A stretch of DNA of 9,042 nucleotides from Thermopetrobacter sp. (GTDB lineage Bacteria; Pseudomonadota; Alphaproteobacteria; Rhizobiales; Aestuariivirgaceae), in assembly GCA_011374735.1 (NCBI GenBank), contig DRPD01000103.1, positions 1 through 9,042 of the forward strand, written 5' to 3'. Below the pieces are notes generated by a model. The model searched no databases and was not told the origin of the DNA. It saw only the letters and a list, made by a program, of their open reading frames with translations. Of the stretch, positions 1-5,137 are shown one piece after another. The position numbers were made by a program, and so were the translations under genes. The first letter of the stretch is position 1. Every line of letters starts with the position of its first letter.

Positions 1-462
1 CCCTTGCGCGTGGTGCTGGACTCCGCCATGCGCACCACAGCGGACGCACAGGTGGTGAAAACGGCGCACGAGGCGCCCACTGTCATTTTCACCACCCCGG
101 CCGGCCGCGCGCCGGCGCTGGCGCTGAAGGAACGCGCCCCGGCGGTGGACATCGTGCCGGCGCCGGCCGACGAACGGGGCAGGGTGGCGCTGCCGGCGGT
201 GCTGAAAAAGCTGGCCGAACGCGGCGTCAACCGGCTGATGGTGGAAGGCGGCGCGCAAGCTGCCCGCGCCTTCGTCGAGGCGGAGCTGGTGGACGAGGTG
301 GCGCTGTTCACCGCCCCGGACAAGACGTTGGGCGACGGCGGCGTGCCGGCGCTGGCCGGTCTGGCGCTGGACGTGCTGCGCGAACCGCCGTTTCACCTCA
401 TCGAACAGGCCACCCTTGGCCCCGACACCCTGCACCGCTATGAGAGGGCGGACGATAAATAG
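1..462 (+). CDS. ribD: RibD C-terminal reductase domain (partial, 5' end outside window)
   Basis: This is the end of the bifunctional riboflavin biosynthesis protein RibD. The frame is open from the first base, so the gene starts upstream. The visible 153 residues match the C-terminal NADPH-dependent reductase domain, which reduces the ribosyl group of 5-amino-6-(5-phosphoribosylamino)uracil to ribityl in the cytoplasm. Seen directly: the RVVLDS strand near the left edge, typical of this dihydrofolate-reductase-like fold; the MVEGG nucleotide-binding motif about halfway; and a LGDGGVPAL stretch near the end. The N-terminal zinc deaminase domain is not in the window. The gene ends in TAG and is followed after 161 bases by riboflavin synthase on the same strand, which fits a rib cluster. 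A stand-alone RibD-C reductase cannot be excluded without the upstream sequence. Confidence 0.9.
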   Translation, partial: PLRVVLDSAMRTTADAQVVKTAHEAPTVIFTTPAGRAPALALKERAPAVDIVPAPADERGRVALPAVLKKLAERGVNRLMVEGGAQAARAFVEAELVDEVALFTAPDKTLGDGGVPALAGLALDVLREPPFHLIEQATLGPDTLHRYERADDK

Positions 463-471
463 GCTGGAATA

Positions 472-533
472 GTTCCGCTCCCCCTCCCGACCACCTTGCC
501 TATACTCTGGGTGGTCGGGAGGGGGAGCGGGAC
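472..533. repeat. Long perfect inverted repeat (hairpin 1) between ribD and ribE
   Basis: Arms 475-495 and 510-530 are perfect 21-base inverted complements around a 14-base loop (496-509). With one G-T wobble the stem reaches 472-533. The left arm begins CCGCTCCCCCTCCCGACC. This is by far the strongest stem in the window and starts only 10 bases after the ribD stop. No T-run follows, so it is not a classical intrinsic terminator. It may be a dispersed intergenic palindrome, an mRNA processing or stabilising hairpin, or an attenuator for ribE. On the plus strand, 509-531 also fits the G-quadruplex pattern (four runs of at least three G, loops of 5, 1 and 5). Confidence 0.85.
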
Positions 534-542
534 GGTGGAGTC

Positions 543-581
543 GATTTTGCGAACTTCGCGCCAGCGAAGACTCGCAAAATC
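543..581. repeat. Second inverted repeat (hairpin 2) upstream of ribE
   Basis: Outer arms GATTTTGCGA (543-552) and TCGCAAAATC (572-581) pair perfectly. Inner arms CTTCGC (554-559) and GCGAAG (564-569) continue the stem around the tetraloop GCCA, leaving a small 1/2-base internal loop. It starts 12 bases after hairpin 1 and ends 42 bases before the ribE start. Its base composition (A/T runs) differs from the surrounding coding DNA. Together the two hairpins form a compound element of about 110 bases filling most of the spacer. Its function is unknown; a repeat family or a leader RNA structure are both possible. Confidence 0.8.
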
Positions 582-623
582 ATATGAAACAGGGCCGCGC
601 CACAAGCGCAGGGCGAGATCACC

Positions 624-1223
624 ATGTTCACCGGCATCATCACCGACATCGGCGAAGTGATCGAACGGGAGGACGCGGGCGACACCCGCTTGCGCATCGC
701 CTCGCATTATGACCCGGACACGGTGGCCATCGGCGCTTCCATCGCCCATGACGGTTGCTGCCTGACGGTGGTGGACAAGGGGCGGCAGAAAGGCGGCCGC
801 ATGTGGCACGACGTCACCGCCTCGGCCGAAACCCTGTCGAAGACCACGCTGGGCGGCTGGCGGCCGGGCCGCCGGGTGAATCTGGAGCGGGCCTTGAAGA
901 TGGGCGACGAGCTGGGCGGCCACATGGTCACCGGCCATGTTGATTCCGTTTGCGAGATCGTCTCCATAACCCCCGATGGCGACTCGCAAATCTTCCGCTT
1001 CCGCGCCCCGGCGGAGCTGGCCCCGTTCATCGCCGCGAAAGGCTCCGTGGCCTTGAACGGCACGTCGCTGACCGTCAATGCGGTGGAGGATCGGGAGTTC
1101 ACGGTGAACATCATCCCCCATACGCTGCACGTCACCACCTGGGGCGACGCGAAGGCCGGCGATGCGGTCAATCTGGAAATCGACCCGCTGGCCCGCTACG
1201 TGGCCCGCTTGCTCGACCGCTGA
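624..1223 (+). CDS. ribE: Riboflavin synthase, alpha chain
   Basis: Riboflavin synthase converts two molecules of 6,7-dimethyl-8-ribityllumazine into riboflavin and a pyrimidinedione, the last step of vitamin B2 synthesis, in the cytoplasm. The 199-residue product has the usual length and the diagnostic start MFTGIITDIGEV. It contains the two duplicated lumazine-binding barrels: the first (about 1-97) with GASIAHDGCCLTVV at 37-50, the second (about 98-190) with GSVALNGTSLTVN at 140-152. NLERALKMGDELGGHMVTGH (86-105) links the two. The start at 624 is fixed by this conserved N-terminus; the ribosome binding site (AGGGCGAG, about 10 bases upstream) is weak. It follows ribD but is separated from it by two strong hairpins. 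No ribBA, ribH or nusB follows; the next gene is convergent. It is called ribC in E. coli nomenclature. Confidence 0.95.
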   Translation: MFTGIITDIGEVIEREDAGDTRLRIASHYDPDTVAIGASIAHDGCCLTVVDKGRQKGGRMWHDVTASAETLSKTTLGGWRPGRRVNLERALKMGDELGGHMVTGHVDSVCEIVSITPDGDSQIFRFRAPAELAPFIAAKGSVALNGTSLTVNAVEDREFTVNIIPHTLHVTTWGDAKAGDAVNLEIDPLARYVARLLDR

Positions 1224-1251
1224 CGCCTTGTCGCGGCCATGCGTCGGCAAG

Positions 1252-1275
1252 GGGGGCGCGGGATGAACCGCCCCC
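1252..1275. terminator. Possible bidirectional terminator between ribE and the CRP/FNR gene
   Basis: GGGGGCG (1252-1258) and CGCCCCC (1269-1275) are perfect 7-base inverted complements around a 10-base loop. They sit between the stop of ribE and the stop of the convergent regulator gene, directly next to the latter. A second, weaker stem (1226-1233 with 1246-1253, one wobble) overlaps its left side. There is no T-run on either strand, so termination is inferred only from the position and GC-rich stem. Confidence 0.4.
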
Positions 1276-1863
1276 TCAGTCCCGCTTGCGGATGGTGATG
1301 AGGCCATCGTGGCGGCCGAGGTGGCCGCCGCGTTGCAGATCGGCGAGGGCGCGGTAGAGGGTTTCGTGGGCCATGCCCAGTTCCGCCGCCAGCGCCTTCA
1401 GCGATCCCTGAAGCCGCACCCGGCCCGCCGCGTCCATGCGCATGCGCAAGGCGGAAAGCAGGCGCAGGCGGACATCGCGGATGGCGCGCAGCTCGGCCCG
1501 GGCGCGCAAATCGCGCACATGGGCGGCCAAACGGCCCACCAGCGCCAGCCCCGCGTCATCGCCTGAGCGCAACAGGCCGATGATTTCGCAAGACGGCAGC
1601 AAGGTGACGCGGGCCGCGGCGAGGCACACGCAGTCGCAATGATATTCGCTGGCGAACAGCGAGGCTTCCGCGAAGCTCTCGCCGGGCGAGACGGTGTGCA
1701 GCGGCACCTGGTGGCCGTCCGGCGTGTGGCGCACCAGCCGCACCCGGCCCGTTTCCAGCAGATACATGCCGCGTGCCGCGTCGCCCTGGCGAAACAGCGT
1801 CTCGCCGGTCTTCAGGTCGATGGTCTTCACCGCGCCGCCGAGGCGTTCCTTCAAGGCCCGCAT
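1276..1863 (-). CDS. CRP/FNR-family transcriptional regulator
   Basis: This is a 195-residue cytoplasmic DNA-binding regulator. Residues about 10-110 form the cyclic-nucleotide-binding beta-roll (KTGETLFRQGD at 18-28, GRVRLVRHTPDG at 39-50, GESFAEASLF at 61-70). A long dimerisation helix follows (about 105-138), then a Crp-type helix-turn-helix (about 152-176) with recognition helix AHETLYRALADL. E167 and R171 line up with the glutamate and arginine that read the shared TGA core in CRP; H166 replaces a CRP arginine. The cAMP-phosphate-binding Arg-Ser pair of true CRP is not seen after GESFAEASLF. Instead there is a cysteine cluster, C76-x-C78-x-C80, plus C92. The start is supported by AAGGAG eight bases upstream. 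The gene diverges from a cytochrome c gene across a perfect CRP/FNR-like palindrome that lies 20 bases from its start codon, so autoregulation is likely. The ligand is unknown; NO, oxygen or redox sensing is inference. Confidence 0.9.
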   Translation of the reverse strand: MRALKERLGGAVKTIDLKTGETLFRQGDAARGMYLLETGRVRLVRHTPDGHQVPLHTVSPGESFAEASLFASEYHCDCVCLAAARVTLLPSCEIIGLLRSGDDAGLALVGRLAAHVRDLRARAELRAIRDVRLRLLSALRMRMDAAGRVRLQGSLKALAAELGMAHETLYRALADLQRGGHLGRHDGLITIRKRD

Positions 1864-1883
1864 GAGTGCTTCTCCTTCTTCGG

Positions 1884-1903
1884 CATATGACGCTGGTCAT
1901 ATG
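1884..1903. promoter_or_regulatory. CRP/FNR-type operator between regulator and cytochrome c genes
   Basis: CATATGAC (1884-1891) and GTCATATG (1896-1903) form a perfect 8-base inverted repeat around GCTG. The core is TGA-N6-TCA, the same spacing as the CRP (TGTGA-N6-TCACA) and FNR (TTGA-N6-TCAA) sites. The centre is 1893.5. On the minus side the site begins 7 bases upstream of the regulator's ribosome binding site, where binding would block transcription. On the plus side a weak -10-like TATGCC at 1924-1929 would place a start near 1935-1936, putting the site at about -41.5 to -42.5, the classical class II activator position. Binding by the neighbouring regulator is inferred. Confidence 0.7.
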
Positions 1904-1969
1904 GCGTTGGTGCCTGAGCGGGGTATGCCGCAAGCCATGGACACGAGCAACCGGAAAGGAGCGTGGACG

Positions 1970-2416
1970 ATGACATATCGGGCGACGCTGGCGGTGGGGC
2001 TGATAATGGCGGCGGCGGCGGCGCCGGCCCCGGCGGAGGAGACGCGCCAGCTGGTCAAGCTGCCGGAGATGATGCAGGAACACATGCTGGGCAACATGCG
2101 CGATCACGTGAAGGCCCTGAACGCCATTCTCGAGGCGCTGGCCGCCGGTGACGCCGACAAGGCGGCTCAGGTGGCCGAAAAACGGCTCGGCATGAGTTCT
2201 TTGGAGGCCCATGGCGCGGCCCACATGGCGCCCTTCATGCCCGAAGGCATGCGGGCCATCGGCACGCGGATGCACAAGACGGCGTCGCGCTTCGCCATCG
2301 TGGTGAGGAACGCCGAACTGGCCAGGGGCGGCGAGGGCGCGCGCCAGGTGTTCGGCGCGCTGAAGGAGATCACCGACAACTGCGTGGCCTGCCACGACGC
2401 CTACCGCATCCGCTGA
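1970..2416 (+). CDS. Secreted cytochrome c, c'/c556-type four-helix bundle
   Basis: A 148-residue monohaem periplasmic protein. Residues 1-22 are a Sec signal peptide ending in APA before EET. The mature part is helical, and the haem site C138-V-A-C141-H142 lies ten residues from the C-terminus, as in the cytochrome c' family (c', c556), where haem attaches to the last helix. M43 sits in a GNMRDHVKAL segment resembling the cytochrome b562 helix that supplies its Met ligand, so a six-coordinate low-spin c556-like haem is possible; M34, M35 and M39 are alternatives. A five-coordinate NO/CO-binding c' is the other option. The start at 1970 is chosen for its AAAGGAG (1955-1961) eight bases upstream and because the signal peptide begins there; the frame is open farther upstream. 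The gene diverges from a CRP/FNR regulator and has a well-placed operator in front. Family assignment is fairly sure, physiological role inferred. Confidence 0.88.
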   Translation: MTYRATLAVGLIMAAAAAPAPAEETRQLVKLPEMMQEHMLGNMRDHVKALNAILEALAAGDADKAAQVAEKRLGMSSLEAHGAAHMAPFMPEGMRAIGTRMHKTASRFAIVVRNAELARGGEGARQVFGALKEITDNCVACHDAYRIR

Positions 2417-2436
2417 GCCGCCGAACGGGGAGGCAT

Positions 2437-2460
2437 TGCCGTCCGCCGCCGGACATGGCA
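2437..2460 (+). terminator. Possible hairpin terminator after the cytochrome c gene
   Basis: TGCC-GTCCG (2437-2445) pairs with CGGAC-(AT)-GGCA (2450-2460) around a CCGC loop, giving nine base pairs with a two-base bulge, 20 bases after the cytochrome stop. A longer-range pair, CCGAACGG (2421-2428) with CCGTTCGG (2487-2494), encloses it. No T-run follows. It is the only terminator-like structure before the glycosyltransferase gene. Confidence 0.35.
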
Positions 2461-2507
2461 TGTTCACGCCGCTCGCACCCTGATGGCCGTTCGGTGATGA
2501 TTGGCGC

Positions 2508-3650
2508 ATGGCTTCCCGCCCTCCCACCATCCTGTTTGTTTGCGCCGAAGACTGGTTCTTCCATTCCCATTTCCGGCCGCTGGTGAGCGCCGCGCGGCGC
2601 GCCGATGCGCGGGCCCGCATCGTGCTGCTCACCAACGTCAACGACAAGAGGGCGGCGCTGGAGGAACTGGGGGTGGAGGTGATCCCGTTCGGCTTCAGGC
2701 GTGGCTCGTTGCAGCCGTTCGCCGTCTGGCGCGCCGCCCGCCGCCTGCGCCGGGTGGTGCGGCGGCTGCGGCCGGACCTCGTCCATTGCATCGCCCTCAC
2801 GCCCATCCTCCTGGCCGTGCTGGCGCGAATTGGCGGACCCGCCATCATTTTCCACGTCACCGGACTGGGCACCCTGGCGGAAGGCGACACGCCGCGCGTC
2901 CGGCTGTTGCGCAGCGTGTTGTTGCGGCTGCTGGGCTGGCACGTGCGCCGTCATGGCGACAGCCTGCTGTTGGAGAACCCGGATGATGCCGGTTATCTGC
3001 AGGAATACGGGCTGCCACGCGACGCCGACATCACCATCGTCGGCGGGGCCGGCCTCGATCCGGCCCGTTTTCCGCCGTTGCCCGATCCGGGCGGCGCGCC
3101 GCTGCGGCTGGCCTTCGTCGGCCGCCTCATCGCCACCAAGGGCGTCGATGTGCTCATCGCGGCCATGGACGCGCCGCCCTTGCGCGAGATGGACCTGCGG
3201 CTCGATCTCTTCGGCGCGATCGATGCCGGCAACGCCGGGGCCTATGCGGAAGAGCGGGTCAGGGCCTGGGCGGCGCGCGATGATGTCAGCTGGCACGGCT
3301 TCATCGAGGATGTCCGCGACGTCTGGCGGCGCGCCGCCATCTGCGTGCTGCCGACCCGCACCCGCGAGGGCATGCCGCGCGCCTTGCTGGAGGCCGCCGC
3401 CTGCGCCCGGCCGCTGGTGGTGACCGACGTGCCGGGCTGCCGCCATTTCGTGCGTGACGGCGTGGAGGGCTTCGTGGTGCCGCCGGAGAACCCGCGGGCC
3501 CTGGCCGCCGCCATCGCGCGGCTGGCCGCCGACCCCGCTCTGCGGGTGAAAATGGGCCGGGCGGCGCGGCGGCGGTTGTTGGAGGGCTTCACCGAACAGC
3601 GGGTCGTTGCGACGATCGGCGCCATCCACCGCCGCCTGCTGCGCGCCTGA
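2508..3650 (+). CDS. Glycosyltransferase family 4 (GT-B fold)
   Basis: A 380-residue protein that probably transfers a sugar from a nucleotide sugar to a cell-surface polysaccharide or lipid-linked acceptor at the cytoplasmic face of the membrane. Residues about 6-180 form the acceptor domain (ILFVCAEDW at the start, RPDLVHCIALTP at 88-99). Residues about 197-375 form the donor domain with FVGRLIATKG at 203-212 (R206 and K211 are the usual donor-phosphate contacts) and the GT4 E-x7-E motif E287-GMPRALL-E295. VVTDVPGCRHFVRDGVEGF at 304-322 is typical of capsule and exopolysaccharide enzymes. Only one ATG fits the N-terminus; no good ribosome binding site precedes it. No polysaccharide genes lie beside it, so the sugar and acceptor cannot be named. 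It converges on dksA with 18 bases between the stops. Confidence 0.9.
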   Translation: MASRPPTILFVCAEDWFFHSHFRPLVSAARRADARARIVLLTNVNDKRAALEELGVEVIPFGFRRGSLQPFAVWRAARRLRRVVRRLRPDLVHCIALTPILLAVLARIGGPAIIFHVTGLGTLAEGDTPRVRLLRSVLLRLLGWHVRRHGDSLLLENPDDAGYLQEYGLPRDADITIVGGAGLDPARFPPLPDPGGAPLRLAFVGRLIATKGVDVLIAAMDAPPLREMDLRLDLFGAIDAGNAGAYAEERVRAWAARDDVSWHGFIEDVRDVWRRAAICVLPTRTREGMPRALLEAAACARPLVVTDVPGCRHFVRDGVEGFVVPPENPRALAAAIARLAADPALRVKMGRAARRRLLEGFTEQRVVATIGAIHRRLLRA

Positions 3651-3668
3651 GCGCGGGGCGGGCGGGGG

Positions 3669-4091
3669 TCAGTCGTCGCGGAACACCTTCTCGCGCCGCT
3701 CGTGGCGCTCTTGCGCTTCGATGGAGAGGGTGGCGATGGGCCTGGCCTCCAGCCGCTTCAGCGAGATCGGCTCGCCGGTTTCCTCGCAATAGCCGTATTC
3801 GCCCATCTCGATGCGCTTAAGCGCCGCGTCGATCTTGGCGATCAGCTTGCGCTGGCGGTCGCGGGTGCGCAGCTCCAGCGCCCGGTCGGTTTCCGTGGAG
3901 GCGCGATCGGCCAGATCCGGCAACGGCGCGTTGCCGCTTTGCAGGTGGTTCAGTGTCTCGCGCGCGTCGCGCAGGATTTCTTCCTTCCAGGCCAAGAGCT
4001 TGCGGCGAAAATACGCGCGCTGCCGTTGGTTCATGAACGGCTCGTCCTCACTGGGGCGGTAATCGTCATCCAGAATGTCATCCGATGTCAT
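3669..4091 (-). CDS. dksA: RNA polymerase-binding factor DksA (single-cysteine zinc-finger type)
   Basis: DksA enters the RNA polymerase secondary channel and, with ppGpp, adjusts promoters of stable RNA and amino-acid genes. The 140-residue product keeps the coiled coil (about 21-95). Its tip is D59-L-A-D62-R-A64, matching the essential E. coli D71, D74 and A76 with a constant offset of 12. ELRTRDRQRKLIAKI (73-87) is the typical descending helix. The zinc finger is degenerate: only C102 remains, while T105, S123 and A126 stand where E. coli has C117, C135 and C138. GEPISLKRLEARPIATLSIE (106-125) keeps the rest of the fold. This pattern is known from alphaproteobacterial DksA, so the gene is not damaged. 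AGGAGG seven bases upstream fixes the start. It diverges from a P-loop protein gene. Confidence 0.95.
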   Translation of the reverse strand: MTSDDILDDDYRPSEDEPFMNQRQRAYFRRKLLAWKEEILRDARETLNHLQSGNAPLPDLADRASTETDRALELRTRDRQRKLIAKIDAALKRIEMGEYGYCEETGEPISLKRLEARPIATLSIEAQERHERREKVFRDD

Positions 4092-4128
4092 TCTCGTCCT
4101 CCTGACCGCACCTTCTCATGGTGGCCGC

Positions 4129-4158
4129 CTTATACGCGGCCGATGCGGGCGGCGGCAA
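4129..4158 (-). promoter_or_regulatory. Candidate sigma-70 promoter for dksA
   Basis: On the minus strand, TTGCCG (complement of 4153-4158) and TATAAG (complement of 4129-4134) are separated by 18 bases. They match the -35 and -10 consensus at four and five of six positions. A start near 4122 would give a leader of about 30 bases with the AGGAGG site. The -35 box lies inside the left arm of the inverted repeat 4149-4194. Confidence 0.45.
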
Positions 4159-4194
4159 GAGCCTTTTGCGCAAGAGCCCGCGCCTTGCCGCCGC
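4149..4194. repeat. 11-bp inverted repeat in the dksA / P-loop divergent spacer
   Basis: GCGGCGGCAAG (4149-4159) and CTTGCCGCCGC (4184-4194) are perfect inverted complements 24 bases apart. The interior holds the palindrome TTGCGCAA (4166-4173), and GCAAGAGCC occurs twice (4155-4163 and 4170-4178). The left arm covers the predicted dksA -35 box. It could be a regulator site controlling dksA or an RNA structure; the GC-rich composition makes chance symmetry possible. Confidence 0.5.
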
Positions 4195-4218
4195 CGCGCT
4201 TGCTGGGCTATGCAGGTT

Positions 4219-4236
4219 GCGGGCCAACCGGCCCGC
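4219..4236 (+). other. GC hairpin just upstream of the P-loop gene
   Basis: GCGGGCC (4219-4225) and GGCCCGC (4230-4236) pair perfectly around the loop AACC. The hairpin ends one base before an in-frame ATG at 4238 and 31 bases before the preferred ATG at 4268. It would hide any ribosome binding site for the 4238 start, which supports 4268 as the start. A role as a translational leader structure is inference. Confidence 0.45.
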
Positions 4237-4267
4237 CATGATTCGGGATTCGGGGAGCCAGGGCCAC

Positions 4268-5134
4268 ATGCGTTTCGCCTCCGGCGCGGAATATCTCGCC
4301 TGGCCGCGCAAGGCGGTCACCGTGTTCGGCATGTCCGGCGTCGGCAAGACGACGCTGGGCCGCCGCCTGCGCCGCGCCGACTGGTTCCTCTATTCTGTCG
4401 ATTACCGCATCGGCACCCGCTACATGGACGAGCACATCGTCGATCAATTCAAGCGCGAGGCCATGAAGGTGCCGCTGCTGCGCCAGCTGCTGCGCTCCGA
4501 TTCCATCTACATCTCGTCCAACATCACCTTCGAGAACCTGGAGCCGCTGTCCACCTTTCTCGGCCAGCCCGGCGATCCGGCCAGGGGCGGCCTGAGCTTC
4601 GCCGAATACGCGCGCCGCCAGGCCCTGCACCGGCAAGGCGAGATCAAGGCGCTGCGCGATGTGCCGACGTTCATCGGCAAGGCCCGGGACATCTACGGCT
4701 ACGAGCATTTCATCTGCGATACCGGCGGTTCCCTGTGCGAGGTGATCGACTACGACGACCCCGGCGATCCGGTGCTGCGCGCGCTCACCGACGACACGGT
4801 GCTGATCCACATCCGGGCCAGCGAGGCGCACGTGCGCGAGCTGATCGCCCGTTTCCGCGCCCACCCCAAGCCCATGTATTACGATCCGGCCCTGTTGGAG
4901 CGCGTCTGGCGCGACTACAAGCGCCAGCGGGGGATCGATGACGACGATGACGTCGATCCCGACGATTTCGCCGCCTTCGGCTTCCAGCGCCTTATCCGCC
5001 ACCGCCAGCCGCTGTATGACACCATCGCCGAACGCTGGGGCTATGTGGTGGAGATGGAGGAGGCGGCGGCGGTGCGGACGGTGGAAGACTTCAACCGCCT
5101 GATCGCCGCCGCCATCGACCGCGCCGCCGGTTGA
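4268..5134 (+). CDS. P-loop kinase-like ATPase of unknown function
   Basis: A 288-residue soluble protein with a clear Walker A motif, GMSGVGKT at 21-28, right after a short N-terminal strand as in shikimate- and adenylate-kinase-like small-molecule kinases. YSVDYRIGTRYMDEHIVD (42-59) may be the substrate-binding part; D45 is placed like the acidic residue of shikimate kinase. HFICDTGGSLCEVID (147-161) looks like a Walker-B/substrate-glycine element, and TVLIHIRASEAH (177-188) is a later core strand. An acidic run, DDDDDVDPDD (224-233), precedes the C-terminal helices. I do not recognise a named family or the substrate. The start at 4268 has GGGGAG 10 bases upstream. The frame is open back to 4118, and 4238 is an alternative ATG, but that N-terminal stretch is low-complexity and lies over the hairpins. 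The gene diverges from dksA and converges on the quinone oxidoreductase with only 3 bases between stops. Confidence 0.85.
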   Translation: MRFASGAEYLAWPRKAVTVFGMSGVGKTTLGRRLRRADWFLYSVDYRIGTRYMDEHIVDQFKREAMKVPLLRQLLRSDSIYISSNITFENLEPLSTFLGQPGDPARGGLSFAEYARRQALHRQGEIKALRDVPTFIGKARDIYGYEHFICDTGGSLCEVIDYDDPGDPVLRALTDDTVLIHIRASEAHVRELIARFRAHPKPMYYDPALLERVWRDYKRQRGIDDDDDVDPDDFAAFGFQRLIRHRQPLYDTIAERWGYVVEMEEAAAVRTVEDFNRLIAAAIDRAAG

Positions 5135-5137
5135 GGC

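Noticed and set aside
578..588. Second CRP/FNR half-site (CATATGA) upstream of ribE
   Set aside because: Only one half-site matches and it overlaps the end of hairpin 2; there is no partner at the right distance.
463..623. FMN riboswitch before ribE
   Set aside because: The spacer holds two simple hairpins, not the multi-stem RFN fold, and none of the conserved RFN loop sequences are seen.
500..697. Small minus-strand gene covering the repeat and the ribE start
   Set aside because: It overlaps the conserved N-terminus of ribE and its residues come from the inverted repeat arms; no ribosome binding site or domain is seen.
1556..2890. Long minus-strand open frame spanning regulator, cytochrome and glycosyltransferase
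   Set aside because: It crosses three genes with recognisable motifs in other frames and contains low-complexity Arg/Gln/His runs.
2370..3629. Long minus-strand open frame opposite the glycosyltransferase
   Set aside because: A GC-driven mirror frame rich in Ala, Arg, Gln and Pro with no domain; the plus strand carries clear GT4 motifs.
4118..4267. Longer P-loop protein starting at 4118 or 4238
   Set aside because: The extension is Ala/Leu/Arg-rich, lies over the inverted repeat and hairpin, and lacks a ribosome binding site; 4268 has one.
4268..5134. Shikimate kinase (aroK)
   Set aside because: It is much longer than the roughly 170-200 residues of AroK and its substrate-side motifs differ; only the P-loop layout is shared.
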